DNA of 64,000 nt from Oceanobacillus luteolus (lineage in GTDB: Bacteria; Bacillota; Bacilli; Bacillales; Amphibacillaceae): positions 248,001 to 312,000 of the forward strand of contig NZ_JAMBON010000001.1 in the NCBI RefSeq assembly GCF_023715655.1, read 5' to 3'. Below the pieces are notes generated by a model. It searched no databases. It had not been told where the DNA came from and was given only the letters and a program-made list of their open reading frames with translations. Position numbers and translations under genes: made by a program. Positions 53,146 to 63,130 of this stretch are shown piece after piece; position 1 is the stretch's first letter, and each line of letters begins with the position of its first letter.

Positions 53146-53742
53146 TCACCTGGAGATGAATGGGTTATTTTTGATCCAAAATCGATAAGGATAATCTCGG
53201 GCTTCACCTGTATTAGGAATCCCTATCCTTGGGCCTGTCAGTATATTATTTACTTCCCGCCCTTCTGCAATATATAGAGGATGCTCATATATCGGTTCTC
53301 CATATGAATTCATTGTTATTCCCATTGCTTTCGTTAATTTTCCAGGTCCGCTCGTCAATTGCTTTAATTGACGAACCGGTCTTCTTTCGAGCATATAATC
53401 GATTCCGGCTAAAGGTTCAATCGCCCGGATTAGTACCGCTTCCGGGGAATCAGCCTTCCCACTGACAATATTAAGAAGACAATGTGTATGCATTTGATAG
53501 GTATAGATAAGTCCAGCTTCGTGGAACATTATTTCAGTACGTTTGGTCCGTCTATTTCCATAGCTATGCGCTGCCTTATCTTCCGCTCCAAGATATGCTT
53601 CTGTTTCAACAATGTAACCAGAAGAAGTACCCTCTGAATGTTCATGGACAAGAATTTTTCCTAGAAGCTCCTTTGCAAGTTGAAGAGTTGGTTGTTGATA
53701 AAATGATTTAGGCAATCTGTTATACTTGGGCTCAATATTCAC
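53146..53742 (-). CDS. DNA-3-methyladenine glycosylase, Aag/MPG family
   Basis: 198 aa. Removes alkylated and deaminated purines, starting base-excision repair. Family motifs: ETEAYLGAEDKAAHSYGNRRTKRTEIMF (catalytic Glu, substrate pocket) and LIYTYQMHTHCLLNIVS, then GPGKLTKAMGI. The GTG start at 53,742 has AGGAGGG upstream. The longer frame contains that ribosome site. Not part of the B. subtilis block at this place, so it was inserted here or lost there. Confidence 0.92.
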   Translation of the reverse strand: MNIEPKYNRLPKSFYQQPTLQLAKELLGKILVHEHSEGTSSGYIVETEAYLGAEDKAAHSYGNRRTKRTEIMFHEAGLIYTYQMHTHCLLNIVSGKADSPEAVLIRAIEPLAGIDYMLERRPVRQLKQLTSGPGKLTKAMGITMNSYGEPIYEHPLYIAEGREVNNILTGPRIGIPNTGEARDYPYRFWIKNNPFISR

Positions 53743-53780
53743 AGTATTCCCTCCTGTCATAATCATTGATGAAAGTAAAA

Positions 53781-53831
53781 ATACGAAAACCACTTCATTC
53801 TGCTTAGTATTTAACAGAAAAAGTGGTTTTT
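53781..53831 (-). terminator. Terminator of yneF
   Basis: Stem AAAACCACTT (53,786-53,795) / AAGTGGTTTT (53,821-53,830), with an inner TTCTG/CAGAA pair, and ATTTTT on the minus side. Confidence 0.75.
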
Positions 53832-53867
53832 AACATTACATTATTAATAGGCTCAATTTTTCATCAC

Positions 53868-54092
53868 TTATTGTTTATCCATTTGATTGCCCATTGCACG
53901 CATCATTTGATTGATTTTTTTCTGTGATGGTTTTTGGCCCATTTGCATCATTAATGTACGAAGCATTTGCTCATTGATTGGCGGATTCTTCTTCAAGTAG
54001 TTCATCATATATTTTCTAGCAATAAAAAATCCAAGAGCAACACCTGCTATTAAAGTACCTATAGCAATTAGTACTACCCAAATTATATCCAT
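53868..54092 (-). CDS. yneF: YneF family small membrane protein (UPF0154)
   Basis: 74 aa. One N-terminal membrane helix (about 4-25) with [48 protein letters not shown], the highly conserved UPF0154 core. Function unknown; near-universal in Bacilli. Sits after sirA as in B. subtilis. GAGGAAAG precedes the ATG. Confidence 0.9.
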   Translation of the reverse strand: MDIIWVVLIAIGTLIAGVALGFFIARKYMMNYLKKNPPINEQMLRTLMMQMGQKPSQKKINQMMRAMGNQMDKQ

Positions 54093-54137
54093 GTGTGTCT
54101 TTCCTCCTCTGCGACTATCTTCATCCAGTATATAAAA

Positions 54138-54587
54138 TTAATGGAAGGAATACAATATTGGATTGTCCAACATCCGATTATTTTTAACGGATAACCAGCC
54201 ATAATCTTTCAAAGAATTACTGATTACGAAATAAAAATGTGGAGATTTACGCAAAGCCGGGAAAAAAAACTCTTCTACGTCTTCTATCGATGAACAAGTG
54301 ACTTCTAAATGACGATCATCTTCGTAGATAGTCATCGTTTTTCCTTCCCAATAAATCTTCAAGTACGTATTCCGTTTATCAATAATCAATCTTGCATCCT
54401 TCTCTTGTATGTAATTAGCAATATCATCTAAGTTGAGCGGTTCTATAACATAGTTATATTGTAACTGGATATATTTAAAGTTTGGTCTTTCTTTGAATTC
54501 ATTTAAAAAACGATAAAGGATACCTGTCTTGTAAAAATAATGTTTTGCTATTTTCGACTTAATAGAAAAAATAGAATACGTATACAT
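54138..54587 (-). CDS. sirA: Sporulation inhibitor of replication SirA
   Basis: 149 aa. In B. subtilis SirA binds DnaA domain I and blocks new replication rounds at the onset of sporulation. Recognised from MYTYSIFSIKSKIAKHYFYK, length and gene order between tkt and yneF. The ATG at 54,587 has AAAGGGGTG upstream and gives the length of the known protein; an ATG 24 bases earlier overlaps that site. Spo0A control is expected but no 0A box was checked in detail. Confidence 0.85.
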   Translation of the reverse strand: MYTYSIFSIKSKIAKHYFYKTGILYRFLNEFKERPNFKYIQLQYNYVIEPLNLDDIANYIQEKDARLIIDKRNTYLKIYWEGKTMTIYEDDRHLEVTCSSIEDVEEFFFPALRKSPHFYFVISNSLKDYGWLSVKNNRMLDNPILYSFH

Positions 54588-54686
54588 GGAAAGCACCCCT
54601 TTTCGTTCCATTATACGTATTCTCTTTTACGATTGCTGTCAATTTCTGTAGGAAGACAACCACTAGTTTTGTCGAATACATAAATC

Positions 54687-54725
54687 ATTCCCAAAGCTAG
54701 TCTATTACATACTAGCTTTGGGAAT
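54687..54725 (-). terminator. Terminator of tkt
   Basis: Perfect 15-bp stem ATTCCCAAAGCTAGT / ACTAGCTTTGGGAAT with a nine-base loop, 30 bases after the transketolase stop. Confidence 0.75.
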
Positions 54726-54755
54726 ATTAGTTTCACAACCAAAGAACGTTATGTC

Positions 54756-56756
54756 TTAGTTGTCCAACAACTTTTCAGTTAATTGTACTACATTTTCTAC
54801 AGTAAAGCCATATTCCGCAACCACTTTGTCGCCAGGAGCAGATGCACCAAAACGGTCAATAGCAAGGATTTCTCCTTCATCCCCTGCATATCGTTCCCAA
54901 CCTAAGGAAGCTCCCATTTCAATTGCAAGGCGTTTCTTCACAGTTTTAGGAATTACACTGTCTTTATACGCTTCATCTTGTTTATTGAAACGATCCCAAG
55001 ATGGCATGCTGACAACGGAGACATCGATACCTTTAGTTCTTAACTCTTTTTGAGCTTCTACCGCTAAATGAACTTCAGATCCAGTTGCAAGTAGGATAGC
55101 ATCCGGAGCTTCCTTTTCAGCTTTGCTGACTACATATGCACCTTTCTGAACACCTTCGTACGCATTCTCATCTGTACCAGGAAGTGTAGGTAGATTTTGA
55201 CGAGTGAGTACAAGTGCAGTTGGCTGATCTGTTGATTCTATAGCTAATCTCCAAGCTGCAGCTGTTTCATTCGCATCTGCAGGACGGATCAGAGATAGAC
55301 CCGGCATCGCTCTTAATGCTGCCAAATGCTCAATTGGCTCGTGTGTCGGACCGTCTTCACCAACTGCTATGGAATCATGAGTAAATACGTAAGTCACTGG
55401 CGTTTGCATGATGGAAGCAAGACGGATGGATGGACGTAAGTAATCACTAAATACGAAGAATGTACCACCATATACTTTCAGTCCACCGTGAAGTGCCATA
55501 CCATTCAGTGCGGCACCCATTGCGTGTTCACGAACACCGAACCAAATATTACGTCCAGAGTAATCTGCTTTTGTGAAGTCTCCTTCATCTTCCATCATAG
55601 TTTTGTTGGAACCTGCTAAGTCTGCACTACCACCAAAGAATGTCGGTACTGCGTTTGCAATAGCGTTCAACACTTTTCCAGACGAAGCCCGAGTTGCCAT
55701 GGAGCTGCCTTCTTCAAAGACTGGCAATACTTCTTCCCAATTCACGTCAAGTTCGCCTTTTATTGCAAGCTCTAATTGAGCAGCCTCTTCAGGATACTTT
55801 TCCTTATAAGAAGAAAAAGTATTGTTCCATGCATCTTCTTTCTCTTGTCCATTCACTTGGATTTTTTCTTTGAAATCTCCATATACTTCTTCCGGTACTT
55901 TGAATTCTTCATGAGACCATTTATAATATTCTTTTGTAAGACTAACTTCATCTTTACCAAGTGGTGCACCATGAGAAGCTGCTGAATTTGATTTATTCGG
56001 AGAACCATATCCAATAATCGTTTTCACTTCAATCAATGTTGGTTGTTCCGTGTTTTGTTGTGCTTCTTTAATTGCTTCACGGATTTCTTCTAAATCATTT
56101 CCATCCTCTACACGAAGAACTTGCCAACCGTAAGCTTTAAATCGTTGTTCTGTATTTTCTGAGAAGGAACGGTCTAACTCACCATCTAAGGAGATGTCGT
56201 TTGAGTCATATAAAGCAATCAGCTTTCCTAAACCAAGATGGCCTGCTAATGATGCTGCTTCATGTGAAATACCTTCCATCAAATCACCGTCACTTACTAG
56301 CGCATAAGTGTAGTGATCAATAATTGCTATATCCTCTTTATTGAATTTAGCTGCGAGATGCGCCTCTGCCATAGCCATACCTACAGACATTGCAATTCCT
56401 TGTCCTAATGGACCAGTAGTTGCTTCAACTCCATCTGTATAATGTACTTCCGGATGTCCTGGTGTACGCGAATCCCATTGACGGAAGTTTTTGAGGTCAT
56501 CAATCGTTACATCATAGCCTGATAAATGTAATAAACTATATAATAGCATTGAACCATGACCTGCAGAAAGCACAAAACGATCGCGATTAAACCATTTTGA
56601 GTTTTTTGGATTGTGATTCATGAAATCCGTCCAGAGAGCATATGCCATAGGTGCTGCACCCATAGGTAATCCTGGGTGTCCAGAATTAGCTTTTTCAATT
56701 GCATCAATGGATAAAGTACGGATTGTGTTTACCGATAATTGTTCGATTGTAGACAT
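54756..56756 (-). CDS. tkt: Transketolase
   Basis: 666 aa thiamine-diphosphate enzyme of the pentose phosphate pathway, moving two-carbon units between sugar phosphates. Motifs: [14 protein letters not shown] near the N-terminus, TPGHPE, the ThDP motif GDGDLMEG-like [26 protein letters not shown], and [21 protein letters not shown]. Full length. AAAGGAG precedes the ATG. Alone between ynzC and sirA. Confidence 0.96.
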   Translation of the reverse strand: MSTIEQLSVNTIRTLSIDAIEKANSGHPGLPMGAAPMAYALWTDFMNHNPKNSKWFNRDRFVLSAGHGSMLLYSLLHLSGYDVTIDDLKNFRQWDSRTPGHPEVHYTDGVEATTGPLGQGIAMSVGMAMAEAHLAAKFNKEDIAIIDHYTYALVSDGDLMEGISHEAASLAGHLGLGKLIALYDSNDISLDGELDRSFSENTEQRFKAYGWQVLRVEDGNDLEEIREAIKEAQQNTEQPTLIEVKTIIGYGSPNKSNSAASHGAPLGKDEVSLTKEYYKWSHEEFKVPEEVYGDFKEKIQVNGQEKEDAWNNTFSSYKEKYPEEAAQLELAIKGELDVNWEEVLPVFEEGSSMATRASSGKVLNAIANAVPTFFGGSADLAGSNKTMMEDEGDFTKADYSGRNIWFGVREHAMGAALNGMALHGGLKVYGGTFFVFSDYLRPSIRLASIMQTPVTYVFTHDSIAVGEDGPTHEPIEHLAALRAMPGLSLIRPADANETAAAWRLAIESTDQPTALVLTRQNLPTLPGTDENAYEGVQKGAYVVSKAEKEAPDAILLATGSEVHLAVEAQKELRTKGIDVSVVSMPSWDRFNKQDEAYKDSVIPKTVKKRLAIEMGASLGWERYAGDEGEILAIDRFGASAPGDKVVAEYGFTVENVVQLTEKLLDN

Positions 56757-56855
56757 GTAATTCTCCTTTCAATCTTCTTCATAGTATGTATCTGTATCTA
56801 TTCTATAATGAATGTTTAAACTTCACAAGTTAATTAAGATGAGTGGGTAAACAAA

Positions 56856-57089
56856 TTAGTGCTTTCTATTTCTTTCTTGCATATCTTTTACTTTTTGTGG
56901 TGTTACATCATTTCCTTCTGGATCAATTACTTTCAAAGTTTTTAATTGGTTTTTAAATGATCCTCGAATGTTACCTAAATATTCCTCACGCAGTTTTTTT
57001 TGCTCTGCTCTCTCTTCAACTGTGAGCTCTGTTTGTTTTGCTTTATTGGCAAGCTCATTGATTCTTGCTAACTTCTCTTGAGATAACAT
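56856..57089 (-). CDS. ynzC: YnzC family protein (DUF896)
   Basis: 77 aa, helical and highly charged, DUF896/YnzC family: starts [29 protein letters not shown]. Function unknown; in B. subtilis it is under LexA as part of the yneA-yneB-ynzC operon. Here it is about 320 bases downstream of yneB with a terminator between, so co-regulation by LexA seems lost. AAGGAGG precedes the ATG. Confidence 0.88.
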   Translation of the reverse strand: MLSQEKLARINELANKAKQTELTVEERAEQKKLREEYLGNIRGSFKNQLKTLKVIDPEGNDVTPQKVKDMQERNRKH

Positions 57090-57370
57090 GATTAAAGCCT
57101 CCTTAAACTATATTTCAGTATTAGGGTAGATCTACGTCTAAAGTTTAATAATACCCTATTTCAAAAAATAATAATCCATATTTACTCGTTAATTAAAGAA
57201 TATTATAAATGGATTGCTGAACTAATGAAGCCAGTTCTTCCTATATATTCAATGCTCCATATTAAATTTTACTGCGGACTTCCGGAAGATTTTCACTGAA
57301 TTACATAAAAACTTTTTATATCGAAGATAAGTCTAGTCTTGTTTTCCAATATATTTATAAAGGAAAAGGC
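57090..57370. other. Intergenic region between ynzC and yneB
   Basis: AT-rich, with an inverted pair TAGGGTA / TACCCTA around 57,120-57,170. It must hold the ynzC promoter. No LexA-like box seen. Confidence 0.4.
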
Positions 57371-57403
57371 AAAAAAAGACAAGCATTTCAGCTTGTCTTG
57401 GGT
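57371..57403 (-). terminator. Terminator of yneB
   Basis: Perfect 9-bp stem AAGACAAGC / GCTTGTCTT followed on the minus strand by TTTTTTT. Confidence 0.9.
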
Positions 57404-57405
57404 TT

Positions 57406-58193
<788 letters not shown>

Positions 58194-58213
58194 GTATATT
58201 CCTCCCCAATCCA

Positions 58214-58227
58214 CGAACTTTTGTTCT
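58214..58227. promoter_or_regulatory. LexA box 1
   Basis: CGAAC-TTTT-GTTCT, matching the Bacillus consensus CGAAC-N4-GTTYC closely. It overlaps the predicted start of the SOS peptide transcript. Confidence 0.8.
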
Positions 58228-58236
58228 CCAGAACAT

Positions 58237-58265
58237 ATTATCGCACGAACAAATGGTCCTGTCAA
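58237..58265 (-). promoter_or_regulatory. SigA promoter of the SOS peptide-yneB operon
   Basis: On the minus strand -35 TTGACA (58,260-58,265), 17-base spacer, -10 GATAAT (58,237-58,242): close to consensus. Confidence 0.85.
58246..58259. promoter_or_regulatory. LexA box 2 (imperfect), in promoter spacer
   Basis: CGAAC-AAAT-GGTCC, one arm imperfect, exactly filling the spacer of the SOS promoter. Confidence 0.6.
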
Positions 58266-58274
58266 CCATTATTT

Positions 58275-58288
58275 AGAACGAATGTTTG
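58275..58288. promoter_or_regulatory. LexA box 3, nearest lexA
   Basis: AGAAC-GAAT-GTTTG, resembling the B. subtilis lexA autoregulatory boxes, about 65 bases before the lexA start. Confidence 0.7.
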
Positions 58289-58350
58289 CATTATGTTATA
58301 TGAGATGATAAACTAGTGATAATAAATTCTATGTACGAGGTGATTAATAG

Positions 58351-58974
58351 ATGACTAAGCTTTCAAAAAGACAACAAATGATATTAGATTTCATAAAAGA
58401 GGAAGTAAATGAAAAGGGTTATCCACCTTCAGTCCGAGAAATTGCAGTCGCAGTAGGTCTTGCTTCCAGTTCAACAGTTCATGGTCATCTGGAACGTCTT
58501 GAGGCAAAAGGTTATATTCGACGAGATCCGACTAAACCACGTGCTATCGAAATACTTGATCTAGATGGAGAGGGAAATATACCGAAGGACAAAGCACGCT
58601 ATGCACCTGTCATTGGTAAAGTTACTGCTGGTATTCCTATTACTGCAGTAGAAAACATCGAGGAATTTGTCCCTGTTCCAAGTTCACACACAAATCCAGA
58701 TGACAATCTATTTGTTCTTGTAATCGAAGGTGAGAGTATGATAGAAGCTGGTATTCTAGATGGTGATATGGTTATTGTTAAACAACAAAACACTGCCAAT
58801 AACGGGGAAATTGTAGTTGCAATGACGGATGATGATGAGGCGACGGTTAAACGCTTCTTTAAAGAAGAAAATAAAATTCGTCTTCAACCGGAAAATGCAA
58901 CGATGGAGCCATTATTCTATGATAAAGTTAGTATCTTAGGAAAAGTAGTCGGCTTATATCGCAATATCCATTAA
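58351..58974 (+). CDS. lexA: SOS repressor LexA
   Basis: 207 aa. An N-terminal winged HTH ([30 protein letters not shown]) and a C-terminal self-cleaving S24 domain: cleavage-site region [15 protein letters not shown], catalytic Ser in [10 protein letters not shown] and catalytic Lys in [10 protein letters not shown]. Full length. GAGGTGA precedes the ATG. Divergent from the SOS peptide operon with shared LexA boxes, so it represses both itself and that operon. Confidence 0.96.
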   Translation: MTKLSKRQQMILDFIKEEVNEKGYPPSVREIAVAVGLASSSTVHGHLERLEAKGYIRRDPTKPRAIEILDLDGEGNIPKDKARYAPVIGKVTAGIPITAVENIEEFVPVPSSHTNPDDNLFVLVIEGESMIEAGILDGDMVIVKQQNTANNGEIVVAMTDDDEATVKRFFKEENKIRLQPENATMEPLFYDKVSILGKVVGLYRNIH

Positions 58975-59022
58975 AAAACATCTGATCTTCGCATCGCATG
59001 CAAAGATCAGATGTTTTTTTAA
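58973..59022. terminator. Bidirectional terminator between lexA and glnA
   Basis: Long stem AAAAAACATCTGATCTT / AAGATCAGATGTTTTTT between convergent genes. Confidence 0.92.
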
Positions 59023-59026
59023 TATA

Positions 59027-60364
59027 TTAATAGGTTGTTAGATATTGTTCTCGTTCCCAAGGATGAACGGTATTATTAAACATTTCCCATTCAATTTCTT
59101 TGGCTTCAACATAATGATTAAATAGATGATCACCTAAAGCTTTGATGATGACTGGATCTTTTTCCATTTCATCGAGTGCATCTTTAAGAGTTGATGGCAA
59201 GTCCTTCACACCATTTTCAATTCTTTCTTTTCTTGTCATTGCATAGATATTTCGGTCAACTGCTTTTGGAGGTTCTTTTTCATTCTCAATCCCATCTAAT
59301 CCAGCTGCAAGAAGAACGGACATTGCCAAATATGGATTGGCAGCCGGATCTACACTACGGACTTCGATTCTAGTCCCGACTCCCCTAGAACTTGGAATAC
59401 GAAGAAGCGGACTGCGGTTAGAACTTGACCAAGCAACATAACAAGGAGCTTCATATCCTGGAACCAACCGCTTATAAGAATTGACTATCGGATTGGTAAT
59501 AGCAGTAAAATTAGTTGCATGTTCTAACAACCCTGCAATAAATTGATATGCAGTTTTGCTCAGCTCTCTTTCACCTGATTCATCATAAAACGCGTTCTTT
59601 CCATCTTTGAACAGCGACATATTAACATGCATTCCTGAACCATCTACACCGAATAAAGGCTTTGGCATAAAGGTAGCGTGCAAATTATGTTTTCTAGCAA
59701 CCGTTTTTACGACAAGTTTAAATGTCTGTATATCATCCGCATGCCTTACTGCTTCGGAATACTCGAAGTCTATCTCGTGTTGACCCGGAGCCCCTTCATG
59801 ATGGGATGCTTCAATGTTAAAGCCCATTTCCTCTAATTCCAGCACGATGTCGCGACGACAGCTTTCACCCAAATCATTTGGCGCAAGATCGAAATAACCA
59901 CCATGGTCATTTAACTCTAGGATCGGCTCCCCTTTTTGATTTAATTTAAATAGGAAGAATTCAGGTTCAGTTCCAATATTGAAAGTATCAAAGCCAAGTG
60001 ACTGCATCCGCTTTAGGTTTCTCTTTAAATTATAACGAGGACAACCTGAAAATGGTGTGCCATCCGCATTGTATATATCACAAATGAATCGTGCGACTTT
60101 TCCTTTATCGGATGTCCACGGAAAAACTACGAAAGAATCAAGATCAGGACATAAATACATATCGGATTCTTCAATCCGTACAAACCCTTCAATGGATGAA
60201 CCGTCAAACATCATTTTATTATCCAAAGCCGTATCAAGTTGGCTAAGCGGGATCTCCACGTTTTTAATCTTTCCTAACATGTCGGTAAATTGAAGCCGTA
60301 TAAAACGTACATTTTCATCTTTAATTTTTTCTTTGATTGCATCTTTGGTAAATTTCGTTCCCAA
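59027..60364 (-). CDS. glnA: Glutamine synthetase, type I
   Basis: 445 aa, makes glutamine from glutamate and ammonia. Motifs: [23 protein letters not shown], the ATP-binding [18 protein letters not shown] and the GSI-alpha C-terminus. No adenylylation-type extension, as usual in Bacilli. The start is a TTG with GGAGGAG upstream. glnR, which in B. subtilis lies between ynbB and glnA, is not present in the 263-base gap, and I see no TGTNA-N7-TNACA GlnR box there. Confidence 0.95.
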   Translation of the reverse strand: MGTKFTKDAIKEKIKDENVRFIRLQFTDMLGKIKNVEIPLSQLDTALDNKMMFDGSSIEGFVRIEESDMYLCPDLDSFVVFPWTSDKGKVARFICDIYNADGTPFSGCPRYNLKRNLKRMQSLGFDTFNIGTEPEFFLFKLNQKGEPILELNDHGGYFDLAPNDLGESCRRDIVLELEEMGFNIEASHHEGAPGQHEIDFEYSEAVRHADDIQTFKLVVKTVARKHNLHATFMPKPLFGVDGSGMHVNMSLFKDGKNAFYDESGERELSKTAYQFIAGLLEHATNFTAITNPIVNSYKRLVPGYEAPCYVAWSSSNRSPLLRIPSSRGVGTRIEVRSVDPAANPYLAMSVLLAAGLDGIENEKEPPKAVDRNIYAMTRKERIENGVKDLPSTLKDALDEMEKDPVIIKALGDHLFNHYVEAKEIEWEMFNNTVHPWEREQYLTTY

Positions 60365-60547
60365 CTAGATCTCCTCCAACAGTATAAATTTATATACGAA
60401 GAAATAGAATATCCCTATTCCTTGCACATAATTTTCCGCATTTTTCAATTTTCTCAGCGTAACGTAAAAGTATTGAGTTATAAAAAATGCTTGAAATGAA
60501 TTAATGAAATATTATTATGGAGAAATACAATAGAATGGAGCTATTGG

Positions 60548-60592
60548 ATCCAAGCCTGCGGGAGGATGTAGTCCTCCCAACGCTTGAATACG
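60548..60592. repeat. Short GC-rich hairpin, possible repeat remnant
   Basis: AAGC..GCGGGAGGA-TGTAG-TCCTCCC.ACGCTT upstream of glnA. It shares GCGGGAGG-N-CCTCC-N-ACGC with the inner hairpin of the repeat at 1540-1735. It may be a remnant of that repeat, or a terminator of ynbB in the minus direction, although it has no T run. Confidence 0.45.
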
Positions 60593-60627
60593 AAGCTGTA
60601 CAACATGTATTCCACTTTGACTATACC

Positions 60628-61872
60628 CTATTTGACAAATAAGAAACCTTTTCTTTCAAGGGCTGCTACAGCACGGGTCAAAGCTAGTTTCACATGGGAA
60701 TATGTAAGTCCACCTTGTACATAGGCAGTGTATGGAGGGCGGATTGGACCATCCGCAGAAAGTTCAATACTGGATCCTTGAATAAACGTTCCACCTGCCA
60801 TTATGACTTGATCTTCATAACCTGGCATTTCACTTGGATACGGCGTGACATAAGCATTGACAGGAGAATTTTCTTGAATTGCTTGACAGAATGCTATCAT
60901 TTGCTCTGATGAATCGAAATTAACAGATTGGATTAAATCCGTTCGTTTACTTTGGTAAGCTGGTGTTGTTTCAAATCCAGCCAATTCGAGAAATCGTGAA
61001 GTGAAAATCGCTCCTTTTAACGCTTCACCAACCACATGAGGTGCAAGGAAAAAACCTTGATACAGTTCTTGAAGCATATTTAAAGTTGCGCCACTTTCTT
61101 TACCCAGTCCCGGTGCCGTTAAGCGATTTGCGCATTGTTCCACTAATTCTTCACGGCCGACGATATAACCGCCTGAGCGTACAATTCCTCCACCAGGATT
61201 TTTGATGAGCGAACCGGCCATCAAATCAACTCCAACATGAGTTGGTTCAAATTCTTCAACAAACTCACCATAACAATTATCTACGAACACGATGACATCT
61301 TCTTTTACTTCCTTAACGAACTCTACCATGTCTCTGATCTCTTCCACTGTAAAAGACGGACGATTATCATATCCTTTAGAGCGTTGGATCCCAATAACTT
61401 TTGTATTAACATTTATTGCCTCTTTAATCTGGGCAAAATCGACGCTGCCATCCTCCAGCAAATTCACTTCCTGATACGAAATAGCATACTCACGAAGGGA
61501 ACCTGGTGTATTCCCTCTTTTACCAATCACTTCTTCTAATGTATCGTATGGCTTACCTGTAATATACATTAACTCATCTCCAGGACGTAGAACGCCAAAT
61601 AAAGCGGTTGATATGGCGTGAGTGCCAGAAACTAATTGGGGACGGACGAGTGCATCTTCTGTTCCGAAAACATCCCTATACACCGCCTCCAGTGTATCTC
61701 GTCCCATATCATCGTAACCGTAACCGGTAGTGGAATTAAAATGGCTATCGCTTACCCGATTATCAATAAATGCATCCAATACTCGTTGTTGATTTTTTTC
61801 AACTATATTATTTATATGTTCCTTTATTTCTTTTATATCTTGTTCAGTCTGGTTGATTAAATCCTTCAGCAT
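60628..61872 (-). CDS. ynbB: PLP-dependent enzyme YnbB (methionine gamma-lyase/aluminium-resistance family)
   Basis: 414 aa pyridoxal-phosphate enzyme. The cofactor lysine is in LMAGSLIKNPGGGIVRSGGYI, and a cofactor-phosphate pocket LVSGTHAISTALFGVLRPGDE is seen. Family members are annotated as methionine gamma-lyase or aluminium-resistance proteins without clear biochemical proof. Lies 6 bases after hflX, in the same operon order (spoVK-ynbA-ynbB) as B. subtilis. Confidence 0.85.
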   Translation of the reverse strand: MLKDLINQTEQDIKEIKEHINNIVEKNQQRVLDAFIDNRVSDSHFNSTTGYGYDDMGRDTLEAVYRDVFGTEDALVRPQLVSGTHAISTALFGVLRPGDELMYITGKPYDTLEEVIGKRGNTPGSLREYAISYQEVNLLEDGSVDFAQIKEAINVNTKVIGIQRSKGYDNRPSFTVEEIRDMVEFVKEVKEDVIVFVDNCYGEFVEEFEPTHVGVDLMAGSLIKNPGGGIVRSGGYIVGREELVEQCANRLTAPGLGKESGATLNMLQELYQGFFLAPHVVGEALKGAIFTSRFLELAGFETTPAYQSKRTDLIQSVNFDSSEQMIAFCQAIQENSPVNAYVTPYPSEMPGYEDQVIMAGGTFIQGSSIELSADGPIRPPYTAYVQGGLTYSHVKLALTRAVAALERKGFLFVK

Positions 61873-61878
61873 ATTTCT

Positions 61879-63117
61879 TTACTGCTCCTTTAAAATCTTA
61901 TTTAATGAATGGTTCTCTTGAATATACCCTTTAATATGATATAGGTTCTCTTGTTCATCAAATCTTTTTTCTGTAATGATTGCCTCTCTCCCAAGTTGGC
62001 TCATTACTTTGCCGGCATCTGTTTCCAATGCGACTTGGAATGGAGTCCATTGTTTCATCAGTATTTCCTCTATTTTTTCAAGAAGATGTTGAATATCCTC
62101 TGTTTCGTATGCCGATGACAATATATATGGATGATGTAGTGGCAGAAAATCATTCTCCAACAAATCTTTCTTATTGTAGACATACAACATAGGTAGATTA
62201 TTTGCATCTAGGTCATCTAATAGTTCGCCTACTGTCTCGATATGTTTTTCATAATCAATATGTGATGCATCAATCACATGCAACAGGAAATCAGCCTCTG
62301 TCACTTCTTCCAATGTTGAACGGAAAGCTGCAATCAAAGATGTCGGCAAATCTTGAAGAAAACCGACCGTGTCAGTAATCAACGCTTTAAAACCGGAAGG
62401 GAGTTCAATTTTCCTTGTCAAAGGATCAAGCGTTGCAAATAATTTATCTTCTTCCAATGTGTCACTATCGGTCAGTCGGTTAAATAATGTCGATTTGCCT
62501 GCATTTGTATAGCCAACGATCGCGATTTGAAATGTATCATTTTCTCTTCTCCGTTTACGATACTGTTCCCGCTGCTTTACCACTTGCTCAAGCCTACGTT
62601 TAATGTCTACAATTCTTCGCTGGATATGGCGGCGATCCGTCTCCAGTTTGGTTTCACCAGGGCCCCTTGTACCAATTCCACCGCCAAGACGGGACAATGC
62701 AATCCCCTGTCCCCGAAGTCTTGGCAGTAGATACTCCAATTGAGCAAGTTCAACCTGAAGTTTACCTTCCTTGGTCTGTGCGCGCTGAGCAAAAATATCA
62801 AGTATCAACTGACTTCGATCGATGATTGGTATGCCTAAGTAATTGTTGAGGTTACGTAATTGTCCACTCGACAATTCATCATTCGAAATGACGAGGTCTA
62901 TATCCTTTTCTTCAATTTCCCTCTTGATCTCTTCAAGTTTACCTTCTCCTATATATGTCGCAGGGTGAATACGGTTTCGGTTTTGGGTGATAACCCCTTC
63001 CACCTTCCCACCTGCAGTATTACTCAATGAAATGATTTCCTCTAAAGAAGATTCAAACCGTTCAACTAATTGTTCTGGCTTTCTTACTGCAATAATAATG
63101 ATTTTTTCTTCTTCCAT
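61879..63117 (-). CDS. hflX: Ribosome-associated GTPase HflX
   Basis: 412 aa GTPase (B. subtilis YnbA) that splits stalled ribosomes under stress. N-terminal nucleotide-binding domain, then a helical linker with GGGIGTRGPGETKLETDRR, and the G domain: G1 IAIVGYTNAGKSTLFNRL, G3 DTVGF, G4 YNKKDL. I choose the ATG at 63,117 (GAGAGGG upstream); the longer frame contains that site. It overlaps no neighbour and follows spoVK by 13 bases. Confidence 0.92.
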   Translation of the reverse strand: MEEEKIIIIAVRKPEQLVERFESSLEEIISLSNTAGGKVEGVITQNRNRIHPATYIGEGKLEEIKREIEEKDIDLVISNDELSSGQLRNLNNYLGIPIIDRSQLILDIFAQRAQTKEGKLQVELAQLEYLLPRLRGQGIALSRLGGGIGTRGPGETKLETDRRHIQRRIVDIKRRLEQVVKQREQYRKRRRENDTFQIAIVGYTNAGKSTLFNRLTDSDTLEEDKLFATLDPLTRKIELPSGFKALITDTVGFLQDLPTSLIAAFRSTLEEVTEADFLLHVIDASHIDYEKHIETVGELLDDLDANNLPMLYVYNKKDLLENDFLPLHHPYILSSAYETEDIQHLLEKIEEILMKQWTPFQVALETDAGKVMSQLGREAIITEKRFDEQENLYHIKGYIQENHSLNKILKEQ

Positions 63118-63130
63118 ATAATCCCTCTCT

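Noticed and set aside
57090-57370. Search for a LexA box in front of ynzC
   Set aside because: No sequence close to CGAAC-N4-GTTCG was found, so I do not claim SOS control of ynzC here.
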